NCBI GenBank assembly: GCA_036505295.1
Contig: DASXTQ010000013.1
Span: 9,728-73,727 of the forward strand
Length of the DNA: 64,000 bases
Direction: 5' to 3'
From: WS-7 sp036505295
GTDB lineage: Bacteria; Eisenbacteria; RBG-16-71-46; SZUA-252
The notes below the pieces were generated by a model. That model was not told the origin of the DNA, searched no databases, and saw nothing but the letters and a program-made list of their open reading frames with translations. The position numbers were made by a program, and so were the translations under genes. Positions 56,744-64,000 of the stretch are shown in pieces; position 1 is the first letter of the stretch, and the number at the start of each line of letters is the position of its first letter.

Positions 56744-58387
56744 CTAGCGGACCGGTTTGGTATTCAAGGGCGTCTGCGTCGTCTGCTTACCCCTGTTCAG
56801 CTCCGATGCGAGCGCCAGAAGCTTGGGCAGCGTCGGAGCCTTGTCGAACAGGGCCGCGGCCGACTTGACTTGCTCGTCGTCTTCGAGCGCGATGCGGTAA
56901 GCCTCTTCCTCGCCTCCGTAACGGCGGCCCAGCTCACGCCGGATGGCGCTCTCCACCAACCGCTTCGCGGCGGCGAGCGAGTCCGGGTTCGCCTCCACCT
57001 TCTCGTCCTTCAAGAGCTGGGCGAACTCGTCGCGGATCCCGGGAGTGAGCGTATAGTTGGCCGGCGGTTCCTTGTGCTTTGCGGCGTACTTGACCGCGTA
57101 CTTGAAGAAGACCTGCTTCGCCTCCAGATCCTCCATCACGCGGGGGAGCCTCGAGTCCGTGAGCTCCACGTCGGGGTTGATGCCGCCCCCGCCGAAGACG
57201 ATCCGCCCCATTTCGGTGCGGTACTCGGGCTTGGGCTTTTTCGGGTCGCCCGTGTCGGCCTTGTCGGGCTTGTCGGTGTCGCCGAAATCCTCCTCATCCG
57301 CCAGCGCCCCATCCTTGAGCTGCTCGTCCTTCTGGATGCAGCGGCCGCTCGGCGTGTAGTACTTCGCCGTCGTGAGCTTGAGCTTCGGTCCCTTGACGCT
57401 CCGCGTGAGGGGGATCACGGTCTGGACGAGCCCTTTGCCGAACGTGGTCCTCCCGACGACAAGGCCCAGATCCAGGTCTTGCAGGGCGCCCGACACGATC
57501 TCCGAAGCGGAGGCCGTCCATTGATTTACGAGGATCACGATCGGGTACTGGTTATGGATCTGATCCGCGGTCGAGATGAAGTCTCGGTTCTGGGACGTAT
57601 CGCGCCCGCGCGTGTAGACGATCTTCTTGCCGCGAGGCGTGAACTCCTCGGCCACTTCCACAGCTTGCGACAGGAGCCCGCCGGGATTGAAGCGCAGGTC
57701 GATGATCACGCCACGTGGATGCATCTTCTCGAGCTTGTCGAAGGCGGCGTCCATCTCCTGCCGGCTCCTCTCCGAGAAGTTCGAGAGCCGGACGTAGCCC
57801 ACGCCGTTCGAGAGCATGCCCGAGTAGGGGACGCTCTTGATCTGGATGATGTCGCGCACGATGTCGAAGTCGATGACTTTGTCACGCCCCTCGCGGAGGA
57901 TGGTCAGCTTGACGTGCGTTCCCCTTTCGCCACGCATTTTCTTCATCGCATCGTCGAGCGAGAGGCCCTCGGTGGAGACGTCGTCGATCTTGGCGATGCG
58001 GTCTCCGCCCAGGATGCCCGCCTTCCAAGCCGGGGTGCCCTCGATCGGGGCGATCACGGTCACCCATCGGTCGCGCATGCCGATCGAGATACCGATTCCG
58101 CCGAAGGCGCCGTGGGTGGTGGTTTCGAGGCGCTCGGCCTCCTCCTTGTCGAGGTACTGCGAGTAGGGATCGAGCGTCCGGAGCATTCCCCGGATCGCCG
58201 CGTCCATGAGCTTGTCGCTGCTTACCGGCTCGACGTAATTGTCCCGAACCTTCGTCAAAACCTGGATGAAGCGCTCGATATTGGAATAGGTGTTGTCGTT
58301 CGATTCCTGAACTCGGGCGACCGCCCACGTCCCCGCGATCAGCGCGACGACGAGGACGCATACCGCGATGATTTGCCTTCGATTCAT
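56744..58387 (-). CDS. ctp: C-terminal processing protease (S41A family) with PDZ domain
   Basis: This 547-residue protein has a signal anchor (about 6-25), an N-terminal helical region with YVEPVSSDKLMDAAIRGMLRTLDPYSQYL, a PDZ domain (about 90-175, GIGISIGMRDRWVTV, GTPAWKAGILGGDRI) and the S41 protease core. Catalytic residues fit Ser293 in TASASE, Lys318 in TFGKGLVQ and Gln322. A charged Asp/Lys insert (about 360-385) and a C-terminal region of about 140 residues follow. It should cleave envelope proteins at their C-termini. It lies two bases after tmk. Confidence 0.92.
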   Translation of the reverse strand: MNRRQIIAVCVLVVALIAGTWAVARVQESNDNTYSNIERFIQVLTKVRDNYVEPVSSDKLMDAAIRGMLRTLDPYSQYLDKEEAERLETTTHGAFGGIGISIGMRDRWVTVIAPIEGTPAWKAGILGGDRIAKIDDVSTEGLSLDDAMKKMRGERGTHVKLTILREGRDKVIDFDIVRDIIQIKSVPYSGMLSNGVGYVRLSNFSERSRQEMDAAFDKLEKMHPRGVIIDLRFNPGGLLSQAVEVAEEFTPRGKKIVYTRGRDTSQNRDFISTADQIHNQYPIVILVNQWTASASEIVSGALQDLDLGLVVGRTTFGKGLVQTVIPLTRSVKGPKLKLTTAKYYTPSGRCIQKDEQLKDGALADEEDFGDTDKPDKADTGDPKKPKPEYRTEMGRIVFGGGGINPDVELTDSRLPRVMEDLEAKQVFFKYAVKYAAKHKEPPANYTLTPGIRDEFAQLLKDEKVEANPDSLAAAKRLVESAIRRELGRRYGGEEEAYRIALEDDEQVKSAAALFDKAPTLPKLLALASELNRGKQTTQTPLNTKPVR

Positions 58388-58389
58388 TG

Positions 58390-59040
58390 TTACCTCTGTA
58401 CGTTGGGAGTTCGGCCGCTCAAGATCCGGTGCACGTCATCCCTGATTTGATGCGCGAGAGTCTCTTCCGGATCCGTACCCCGCAGCACCACAATCCGTTC
58501 CGGCTCACGTCGCGCGATCTCCAAATATCGCGTGCGGACGGCCTCGAAGAAGGCCCGGCTCTCGGACTCAAACCGGTCCGGCGGCACGTCCGTTCGCTGC
58601 TTCGCCCTCTTAAGCCCCAGCTCGATCGGGACGTCGATCAAGTAGGTCCGGTCCGGCCTGAGCCCTCCCGTCGCCCACTCGTTGAGCGAGGTCAAAAAGG
58701 CCTCGGGAATCGTCCGGCCGCCACCCTGATAGGCCACCGTCGCGTCGATGAACCGGTCGCAGACAACGACTTCGCCGCGGTCCAAGGCGGGCCGGATGGT
58801 CCGCACGACGTGCTGGGCCCTCGCCGCCAGAAACAGAAGCAATTCCGAGGCCGGCGCGAGTGGCTCGCCCCCACCGTGCAGGATCAGGTCCCTGACCCGC
58901 TCCGCAAGGGGAGAGCCACCAGGCTCACGCGTTAAGCATACAGGAATTCGGGCTTCGGCGAGTGAATCACGTAGCCGGGAGGCCTGGGTGCTCTTGCCGG
59001 ATCCCTCGATCCCCTCCAGGGTGATGAGGAGCCCCGCCAC
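58390..59040 (-). CDS. tmk: Thymidylate kinase
   Basis: This 216-residue kinase has the P-loop EGIEGSGKSTQ, the TREPGGSPLAERVRDLIL motif with the DR(E/H/Y)P-like Arg-Glu, CDRFIDATVAYQGGGR, and the LID-region Arg in LGLKRAKQR. It makes dTDP for DNA and, in this genome, for dTDP-sugars made by RmlB. GTG at 59040 is preferred: GGAAGG lies eight bases before and the first strand (GLLITLEG) follows. The open frame upstream overlaps the inositol synthase end. Confidence 0.93.
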   Translation of the reverse strand: MAGLLITLEGIEGSGKSTQASRLRDSLAEARIPVCLTREPGGSPLAERVRDLILHGGGEPLAPASELLLFLAARAQHVVRTIRPALDRGEVVVCDRFIDATVAYQGGGRTIPEAFLTSLNEWATGGLRPDRTYLIDVPIELGLKRAKQRTDVPPDRFESESRAFFEAVRTRYLEIARREPERIVVLRGTDPEETLAHQIRDDVHRILSGRTPNVQR

Positions 59041-59057
59041 GGTTCGGCCTTCCGGGA

Positions 59058-60230
59058 CTACGAGCTCTTTCGGGCGGCGCGCTTCAAGCCGCTCCTGGGC
59101 GCCGCCGCGCGCCTGCCGGTCGCGGCGTCCGCGACCCTGGCGGCCGGTTTCCTCTTGTGGCCGTATTTCTGGATGAACTCCTCGACCATGCGGCGCGCCT
59201 CGTCGTCGGGGTATTGAACCGGCGGCGACTTCTTGAAGTAGGCGGAGGGCTCGATGAGCGCCCCCGAGAGCCCGTTGTCGAGAGCGAGCTTCGCGCACCG
59301 GACCGCGTCGATGATGACGCCCGCCGAATTGGGCGAATCCCAGACCTCAAGCTTCAGCTCGAGGTTGAGCGGAACATCGCCGAATGTGCGGCCCTCGAGG
59401 CGGATGTACGCCCACTTCCGGTCATCCAGCCATTCAACGTAGTCGCTCGGCCCGATGTGCACGTTTTTCTCACCCAGATCGTAGTCGAGCATCGAGGTGA
59501 CCGCGTTCGTCTTCGAGATCTTCTTCGATTCGAGGCGCGAGCGCTCGAGCATGTTCAAGAAATCGGTGTTGCCGCCGACGTTGAGCTGGCTCGTCCGCTC
59601 GAGACGAACCCCTCGTTCCCGGAAAAGCCGGGCGAGCACGCGGTGGACGATCGTCGCGCCGACCTGCGACTTGATGTCGTCGCCGATCACGGGGAGCTTC
59701 TTCTGCTCGAAGCGCCGCTGCCAGTATTTCTCCCGGGCGATGAAGACCGGGATTGCGTTCACGAAGGCGCAGCCCGCTTCCAGGACCTGCTCCACGTACC
59801 ACTTCGTGGCTTCTTCGCTCCCCACCGGAAGATAGTTGATGACCACATCGGTCTTCGTATCGCGCAGGAGCCGGACGATGTCCGCCGTGAAGCCGGGCGC
59901 CTTATGGATGATCTTGGAGAGGTACTGGCCGAGACCGTCGTGCGTCATGCCGCGCGCCACCGGCACGCCGAGGCGCGGCACGTCGGAGAATTTGTAGGTG
60001 TTGTTCGGCCAGGTGAAGACCGCTTCGGAGAGGTCCTTCCCGACCTTGTTCCGATCGATGTCGATCGCGGCGCTGAACTCGATGTCGCGCACGTGATAGC
60101 CCCCCAGGTTCACGTGCATGAGCCCGGGGATGAAGTCGTTGTCCTTGGCGTTCCGGTAGTAACGGACACCCTGGACGAATGATGATGCGCAGTTTCCGAC
60201 GCCAATGATGCCGACGCGAACCTTGCCCAT
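59058..60230 (-). CDS. ino1: Inositol-3-phosphate synthase
   Basis: This 390-residue protein has VRVGIIGVGNCASSFVQGVRYY, the NAD-binding start of the actinobacterial/archaeal type, then IEFSAAIDIDRNKVGKDL, VVINYLPVGSEEATKWYVE, FVNAIPVFIA, PVIGDDIKSQVGATIVHRVLA (the GDD and K are catalytic-site markers) and QLNVGGNTDFLNM. It converts glucose-6-phosphate to inositol-3-phosphate. A C-terminal tail of about 30 residues is rich in Lys, Arg and Ala. AGGGA precedes the ATG. A CDP-alcohol phosphatidyltransferase gene lies 88 bases upstream, which suggests inositol lipid synthesis. Confidence 0.94.
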   Translation of the reverse strand: MGKVRVGIIGVGNCASSFVQGVRYYRNAKDNDFIPGLMHVNLGGYHVRDIEFSAAIDIDRNKVGKDLSEAVFTWPNNTYKFSDVPRLGVPVARGMTHDGLGQYLSKIIHKAPGFTADIVRLLRDTKTDVVINYLPVGSEEATKWYVEQVLEAGCAFVNAIPVFIAREKYWQRRFEQKKLPVIGDDIKSQVGATIVHRVLARLFRERGVRLERTSQLNVGGNTDFLNMLERSRLESKKISKTNAVTSMLDYDLGEKNVHIGPSDYVEWLDDRKWAYIRLEGRTFGDVPLNLELKLEVWDSPNSAGVIIDAVRCAKLALDNGLSGALIEPSAYFKKSPPVQYPDDEARRMVEEFIQKYGHKRKPAARVADAATGRRAAAPRSGLKRAARKSS

Positions 60231-60318
60231 TGGAATCCCTTCCTCCGTCTACGGATTTAGCTCGAAATGGCGGTCGCAGGCGCGGGTCCCGGCACCCCGC
60301 TTATGGCGCGCCCGGGCG

Positions 60319-60972
60319 TTACGCGGAGTTCGTCTGAGTTAGCTTCCGGACATGATACACGCGCTGAAGGACCGTGACGAGGGTCAAAATGAAGAGCACT
60401 CCCAGCACTCCGGGCATGAAACGGTGCCCCAGGAGCGCTCCCGCGCCCAGGGTCAGCACCCTCTCAGGACGCTCCATGATGCCGACCTTGCACTCGATCC
60501 CGAGCCCCTCCGCGCGGGCCCGCGTATAGGAAACCAGGAACGAGAGAATCAAGGTCGCGAGCGCCAGAATACCGAGGGTCGCGCCGTCTGCGTCTCCCCA
60601 CTCGGCGCTTCCTTCGAACATCCCGCGCATCCAGACCGTCGCGCTCTGGCTGCGCGTGAAATAGAAATAGGCGAGCCCGACGTACAGCGCGCCCTCGCTC
60701 AGCCGGTCGAGCGTGGAGTCGAGAAAGGCACCGAACGCGTTCACCATTCCACGCTCGCGCGCCACGTCGCCGTCGAGGATGTCGCATAGCCCCGCGAGTG
60801 GGAGGATCAGCCCCGCGGCGAAAAAGGAACCGCGGCCCAGAAGAAGCGCGGCGAGGAGCGACAGGCACACTCCCGCGATGGTCAGGTGGTCGGGCATGAC
60901 CCCCCGCGCGGCGAGGTAGCGGCCCATGGGCCGGAGGAGCCCCCGTCCCTGCTCTTTCCAATTCCCGTTCAC
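60319..60972 (-). CDS. CDP-alcohol phosphatidyltransferase, probable phosphatidylinositol-phosphate synthase
   Basis: This 217-residue protein has about six membrane helices and a complete family motif: DGDVAR, eight residues, G, three residues, D, three residues, D (DGDVARERGMVNAFGAFLDS then TLD). It transfers a phosphatidyl group from CDP-diacylglycerol to an alcohol. The next gene downstream makes inositol-3-phosphate, the substrate of phosphatidylinositol-phosphate synthases of actinobacteria. That substrate is therefore the best guess, with glycerol-3-phosphate as the alternative. GTG at 60972 overlaps the rsmI stop by four bases. Confidence 0.82.
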   Translation of the reverse strand: MNGNWKEQGRGLLRPMGRYLAARGVMPDHLTIAGVCLSLLAALLLGRGSFFAAGLILPLAGLCDILDGDVARERGMVNAFGAFLDSTLDRLSEGALYVGLAYFYFTRSQSATVWMRGMFEGSAEWGDADGATLGILALATLILSFLVSYTRARAEGLGIECKVGIMERPERVLTLGAGALLGHRFMPGVLGVLFILTLVTVLQRVYHVRKLTQTNSA

Positions 60973-61724
60973 GCCTCTTCCTCCCCTTCGTTCTCGGACA
61001 CCCCTTCGCGCGACAAGGCAGCGTCCGTCCGCGGCGCGCCGCCCACAACCACGACGAACTCCCCGCGCGGCGGCTCCGATTCTACCCATTCGAGAAGAGA
61101 CGGAAGCGTCCCGCGACGGGTCTCCTCGAACTTCTTCGTCAACTCGCGCGAAATCGACGCGGGCCGCTCCCCGAGCGATTCCGCGAGATCGCGCAGGCAT
61201 TCCCGGAGCCTGTGGGGCGACTCGAAGAAGATGAGGGTCCGGGGGTCCTCGCGCAACTCCTCGATGCGGGCCCGCCGGCGCGAGGATCGCCGCGGTAGAA
61301 ACCCTTCGAATGAGAATCGGTCGGTCGGGAGGCCCGACACCTCGAGCGCGCACAGGGCGCTCGAAGGCCCCGGGATCGGAACGAGCGGGATCCCGGCGGC
61401 CACCGCGGCCCGGACGAGCGTAAACGCCGGATCGGAGATCCCGGGCGAGCCCGCGTCCGAAACGATCGCAACCGAGAGCCCGGACTTGAGCTTCTCGACC
61501 AGCTCGGGCGTGCGGCCCTCTTTGTTGTGATCATGGTAGGAGACGAGCGGTCTCCGGATGGCGAAGCGCGCGAGGAGCCCTTGTGTGTGGCGGGTGTCTT
61601 CGGCGGCGATGAGATCGACGGCGCCCAGGATCCGCTGGGCGCGAGGCGAGAGATCCTCCACGTTTCCGATGGGGGTGCCGACCAGGTAGAGCGTCCCGGG
61701 CAGAGGCTCGGACGGATCGGTCAA
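60969..61724 (-). CDS. rsmI: 16S rRNA (cytidine-1402-2'-O)-methyltransferase
   Basis: This 251-residue protein of the tetrapyrrole-methylase fold has GTLYLVGTPIGNVEDLSPRAQ (split: VGTPIGN is diagnostic), LIAAEDTRHTQGLL, SYHDHNKEGRTPELVEKL, AIVSDAGSPGISDPAF, PIPGPSSALCAL and FFESPHRLRECL. It modifies the ribosomal P-site. The start is TTG at 61724, overlapping the stop of the aldolase gene. The C-terminus ends with an acidic tail. Confidence 0.93.
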   Translation of the reverse strand: MTDPSEPLPGTLYLVGTPIGNVEDLSPRAQRILGAVDLIAAEDTRHTQGLLARFAIRRPLVSYHDHNKEGRTPELVEKLKSGLSVAIVSDAGSPGISDPAFTLVRAAVAAGIPLVPIPGPSSALCALEVSGLPTDRFSFEGFLPRRSSRRRARIEELREDPRTLIFFESPHRLRECLRDLAESLGERPASISRELTKKFEETRRGTLPSLLEWVESEPPRGEFVVVVGGAPRTDAALSREGVSENEGEEEA

Positions 61725-62776
61725 CGGGCCAGCACCGAGCGGGCCGCGTCCCGGACCGCCCCGATCGCCCGTTCGACCCCTGCGTCGTCCACATCGAGGT
61801 GCGTCACCGCACGGAACCGTCCCGGCCCGCCGAAGGGAGCGACGAGGACTCCCGCGAAGGCGACCGCGCGGACGAACTCCTGAAGCTTCTCGGGGCGTGT
61901 GGTCGCTCCCGCGATGACGATGTTCGTCTCGATCTCGTCCGGGTCGATCGTGAGGCCCTCCGTCTCCGCAAACGACTCGGCGAGCCGCTTCGCCCTCGCA
62001 TGATCGGAGGGGAGCCGCGCGACGTGGTGCCGGAGCGCGTGGATGGCTCCGGCCGCAATGATTCCCGCCTGGCGCATCGCGCCCCCGAGCATCTTCCGCG
62101 CGCCGCGAGCTTCCTGGATGAAGGCCTTCGTGCCGGCGATCGCCGATCCCACGGGCGCCCCGAGCCCCTTCGAGTAGCAGACCATCACGGTATCCGCGCA
62201 CGCGGCGTAGCTCGCGGGGGAGATTCCTGTCGCGGCGCTCGCGTTCCAGAGCCGCGCGCCGTCCATATGGACCGGCAGCGACCGCGCGCGTGCCGCGCGG
62301 GAGACCGCCTCGAGCCTCTCCAAGGGGTAGATCGCCCCGGAAGCCCAGTTGTGGGTGTTCTCGACCTCCACGAGGCCGAGCGGGGCTTGACCCGGCTCTC
62401 CGTTCGAGGCAGCCGCGTCCACCTCTTCCGGACGCAATCGACCACGGTCCCCGTCGCGCAGGAGGAACCGGCGCCCGAGCATCTCCGTTACCGCCCTCGC
62501 TTCAACCTGCACGATGTGGCAGTACCGATCGAGGAGAATCGAGTCCCCTGCGCGTGTGTGCACCGCCACCGCGATCTCGTTCCCCATGCAGCCGCTGGGG
62601 ACGAGAAGGGCCGCTTCCTTGCCGAGAAGCGCCGCCGTTTCCTCCTCCAGAAGGCTTACCGTTGGGTCCTCGCCGAACACATCGTCCCCCACTTCCGCCT
62701 CCGCCATCGCGCGCCGCATGGAAGGGGTGGGGCGGGTGACCGTGTCGCTTCGCAGGTCGACGTAAGTCGTTGTCAG
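61721..62776 (-). CDS. ltaE: Low-specificity L-threonine aldolase, probable non-AUG (CTG) start
   Basis: This protein of about 351 residues cleaves L-threonine to glycine and acetaldehyde with PLP. It has DLRSDTVTRPTPSMRRAMAE at its N-terminus (highly conserved in the family), GDDVFGEDPTVSLLE, VPSGCMGNEIAV, VHMDGARLWNA and CYSKGLGAPVGS with the PLP Lys. The first ATG (62719) would remove DLRSDTVTRPTPS. No ATG, GTG or TTG is in frame upstream of this motif for over 100 bases. CTG at 62776, with GGGGA five bases before it, is the best candidate; an alternative is a sequencing error. Confidence 0.82.
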   Translation of the reverse strand: MTTTYVDLRSDTVTRPTPSMRRAMAEAEVGDDVFGEDPTVSLLEEETAALLGKEAALLVPSGCMGNEIAVAVHTRAGDSILLDRYCHIVQVEARAVTEMLGRRFLLRDGDRGRLRPEEVDAAASNGEPGQAPLGLVEVENTHNWASGAIYPLERLEAVSRAARARSLPVHMDGARLWNASAATGISPASYAACADTVMVCYSKGLGAPVGSAIAGTKAFIQEARGARKMLGGAMRQAGIIAAGAIHALRHHVARLPSDHARAKRLAESFAETEGLTIDPDEIETNIVIAGATTRPEKLQEFVRAVAFAGVLVAPFGGPGRFRAVTHLDVDDAGVERAIGAVRDAARSVLAR

Positions 62777-62913
62777 ATCGTCCCCGATTTCTTGAATCGA
62801 GAGGTGCCCGGTGATAGTCTCAATTCGGGTGGCTTTGCCGAAACTTTCCCAAGTTGAAGCAGTATAGGGGAGCGGGGAGCCTCCCTCAAAACCGAGAGAC
62901 CGGGAGGAAATCG

Positions 62914-63615
62914 ATGTTTCTGCCGTTCTGGGATCCGACGATGATCTTGTTGATCCCGGCCATCATCCTGGCGGCGTACGCGCAAGCCAAGGTCCAATCC
63001 ACGTACGCCAAGTTCAGCCAAGTGCCGTCGACGAGCGGTCGCACCGGCCGCGAGATCGCCCAAGCCATCCTCGCCGCGAACGGCATTTCCGACGTTGGGG
63101 TGGAGCTTGGGCAGGGCGTTCTTTCCGATCACTACGACCCGATCCACAAGACCGTCCGGCTTTCCCCACAGAATTACGAGGAGTCCTCGATCGCTGCGAT
63201 CAGCGTGGCCGCGCACGAGTGCGGGCACGTGATCCAGCACGCGCACGGCTATGTTCCGCTTCAGCTGCGGACCGCGATCTTTCCGCTGGCGAATATCGGA
63301 ACGAACCTCGCGTGGATCTTCATCATCGCGGGGTTCATTTTCGCGAACAGGCTCGCCGTATTCGGCGTCGGTCTGCTCGACATCGGGATCTTCCTCTTCA
63401 CATTCGGGGTCATCTTCCAGATGATCACGCTCCCGGTCGAGTTCGATGCGAGCAGGCGGGCGCTCGTCCAGCTGAACCGGCTCGGCCTCGTCGCGCCGGA
63501 CGAGCAGCGGGGCGCGAAAAAGGTGCTCGATGCCGCGGCGCTGACCTACGTGGCTGCTGCCGCGGTCGCCGTCCTGCAGCTGGTGCGGCTCCTGCTCATC
63601 CGCGACCGCCGGTAG
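62914..63615 (+). CDS. Zinc-dependent membrane metallopeptidase (YugP-like)
   Basis: The 233-residue protein has an N-terminal membrane helix (about 8-24), AQAKVQSTYAKFSQVPSTSG, the family's GVLSDHYDPIHKTVRLSP, and the zinc-binding HECGH within AVAAHECGHVIQHAHGY-like sequence (HExxH), then two or three further helices (about 125-180 and 205-225). It is a putative membrane peptidase found in many bacteria with unknown substrate. The ATG at 62914 has GGGAGGAAA upstream. The 137-base gap to ltaE is divergent. Confidence 0.87.
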   Translation: MFLPFWDPTMILLIPAIILAAYAQAKVQSTYAKFSQVPSTSGRTGREIAQAILAANGISDVGVELGQGVLSDHYDPIHKTVRLSPQNYEESSIAAISVAAHECGHVIQHAHGYVPLQLRTAIFPLANIGTNLAWIFIIAGFIFANRLAVFGVGLLDIGIFLFTFGVIFQMITLPVEFDASRRALVQLNRLGLVAPDEQRGAKKVLDAAALTYVAAAAVAVLQLVRLLLIRDRR

Positions 63616-63673
63616 CCGGCGAGGGCCGGCCGCCGAAGCGGTTCACGGCGCGTTGGAAAAACCAGAAAGCAAG

Positions 63674-63703
63674 AACGGGACGCCCCGTGCGAGGCGTCCC
63701 GTT
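63674..63703. terminator. Bidirectional intrinsic terminator between convergent genes
   Basis: AACGGGACGCC and GGCGTCCCGTT form a perfect 11-base-pair stem with an 8-base loop. Short T-rich tracts follow on the plus strand (TTTCGTT) and on the minus strand (CTTGCTTT). It lies between the ends of the YugP-like and HU genes. Confidence 0.75.
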
Positions 63704-63723
63704 TCGTTGGTCGTTTGGGCGTC

Positions 63724-64000
63724 TCAGACCTGTGCGACTATGTCCTTCAGCTCCTTGGATACCTTGAAGACGGGCACGCGCCGAGGGGGTACCGGAACGG
63801 ACTCGCCGGTTCGCGGATTTCGCGCCAAGCGGGACTTCCGGTCCTTGACCTTGAACGTTCCGAAGCCGCGAATCTCGATATGCTTGCCCGCAGCGAGAGC
63901 CCTGGAGACCGCTTCCAGGAACTGATCGACGGTGTCGGCCACATCCTTCTTCGTCAGGCCGGTCCGCTCCGCAATCTCATCGACGATCTCTGCCTTGGTC
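63724..64000 (-). CDS. hup: HU-family DNA-binding protein (5' end beyond window)
   Basis: The frame reads TKAEIVDEIAERTGLTKKDV at the window edge and continues VADTVDQFLEAVSRALAAG, then the beta-arm GFGTFKVKDRKSRLARNPRTG with the conserved Arg-Asn-Pro-x-Thr-Gly, and ends KELKDIVAQV. That is 91 residues, so only the start Met is missing. It is a histone-like nucleoid protein that bends DNA; it could also be an IHF-type subunit. A GTG at 63942 is in frame but would remove the first helix. Confidence 0.92.
   Translation of the reverse strand, partial: TKAEIVDEIAERTGLTKKDVADTVDQFLEAVSRALAAGKHIEIRGFGTFKVKDRKSRLARNPRTGESVPVPPRRVPVFKVSKELKDIVAQV

Overview
The window is a 64 kb piece of a high-G+C chromosome from a diderm (Gram-negative type) bacterium. 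Signs of an outer membrane are a Wza-like SLBB export protein, a Wzz-like chain-length protein, a lipoprotein and a heptosyltransferase-like enzyme. I cannot place it securely. The mix of a PyrR-attenuated pyr operon, myo-inositol-phosphate synthase and a CAYYNTFY-type TPR lipoprotein suggests an uncultured lineage near Eisenbacteria, Gemmatimonadota or related FCB groups (inference). No rRNA, tRNA, CRISPR array, insertion sequence or prophage was seen. Coding density is very high, and most neighbouring genes overlap by 4 bases (ATGA, GTGA or TTGA), which implies widespread translational coupling.

Layout. 1-783: tail of a response regulator and a receiver-DHp protein with no ATPase domain. 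784-4407 (-): four uncharacterised membrane proteins in one operon. 4418-7234 (-): a methyltransferase downstream of a GAF-sigma54 activator that has a clear sigma70-type promoter. 7242-31500: a large surface-polysaccharide region on both strands. It holds two kinds of initiating transferase (WecA/MraY-like and WbaP/WcaJ-like), two GT2, five GT4 and one GT9 glycosyltransferases, two Wzy/WaaL-type membrane proteins, Wzz and SLBB export proteins, fucose-type sugar enzymes and several methyltransferases. With the flippase at 31539-33011 there are three Wzx-like flippases in all. 30951-44996 (-): what looks like one 14 kb operon. It begins with a complete PyrR attenuator, runs through pyrR-pyrB-pyrC-(TPR lipoprotein)-pyrK-pyrD-pyrF, and continues without a break into gmd-rmd-ugd-(rmlC-like)-rmlB-flippase-methyltransferase. 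It links UMP synthesis to nucleotide-sugar synthesis. 45086-48016 (+): a secreted M28 peptidase fused to PDZ and WD40-like repeats. 48013-62776 (-): a hybrid histidine kinase, a free-Met-sulfoxide-reductase-like GAF protein, a fused pair of ECF-type ATPases, larC, larB, dusB, a C-terminal processing protease, tmk, inositol-phosphate synthase, a CDP-alcohol phosphatidyltransferase, rsmI and a threonine aldolase. 62914-64000: a YugP-like membrane metallopeptidase, a convergent terminator and an HU-family gene cut by the window edge.

The most notable signals are: (i) the PyrR attenuator, whose terminator arm also carries the pyrR ribosome-binding site, controlling a fused pyrimidine/nucleotide-sugar operon; (ii) a repeated promoter layout (TTGxxx, 16-18 bases, a -10 hexamer, then only 6-8 bases to the start codon) that predicts leaderless mRNAs for at least six genes; (iii) the four-gene membrane cluster at 784-4407, the best candidate here for an undescribed system; and (iv) several architectural oddities: a degenerate ATP site in the ECF pair, a threonine aldolase whose conserved N-terminus lies upstream of any ATG/GTG/TTG, and two convergent genes overlapping by 227 bases.
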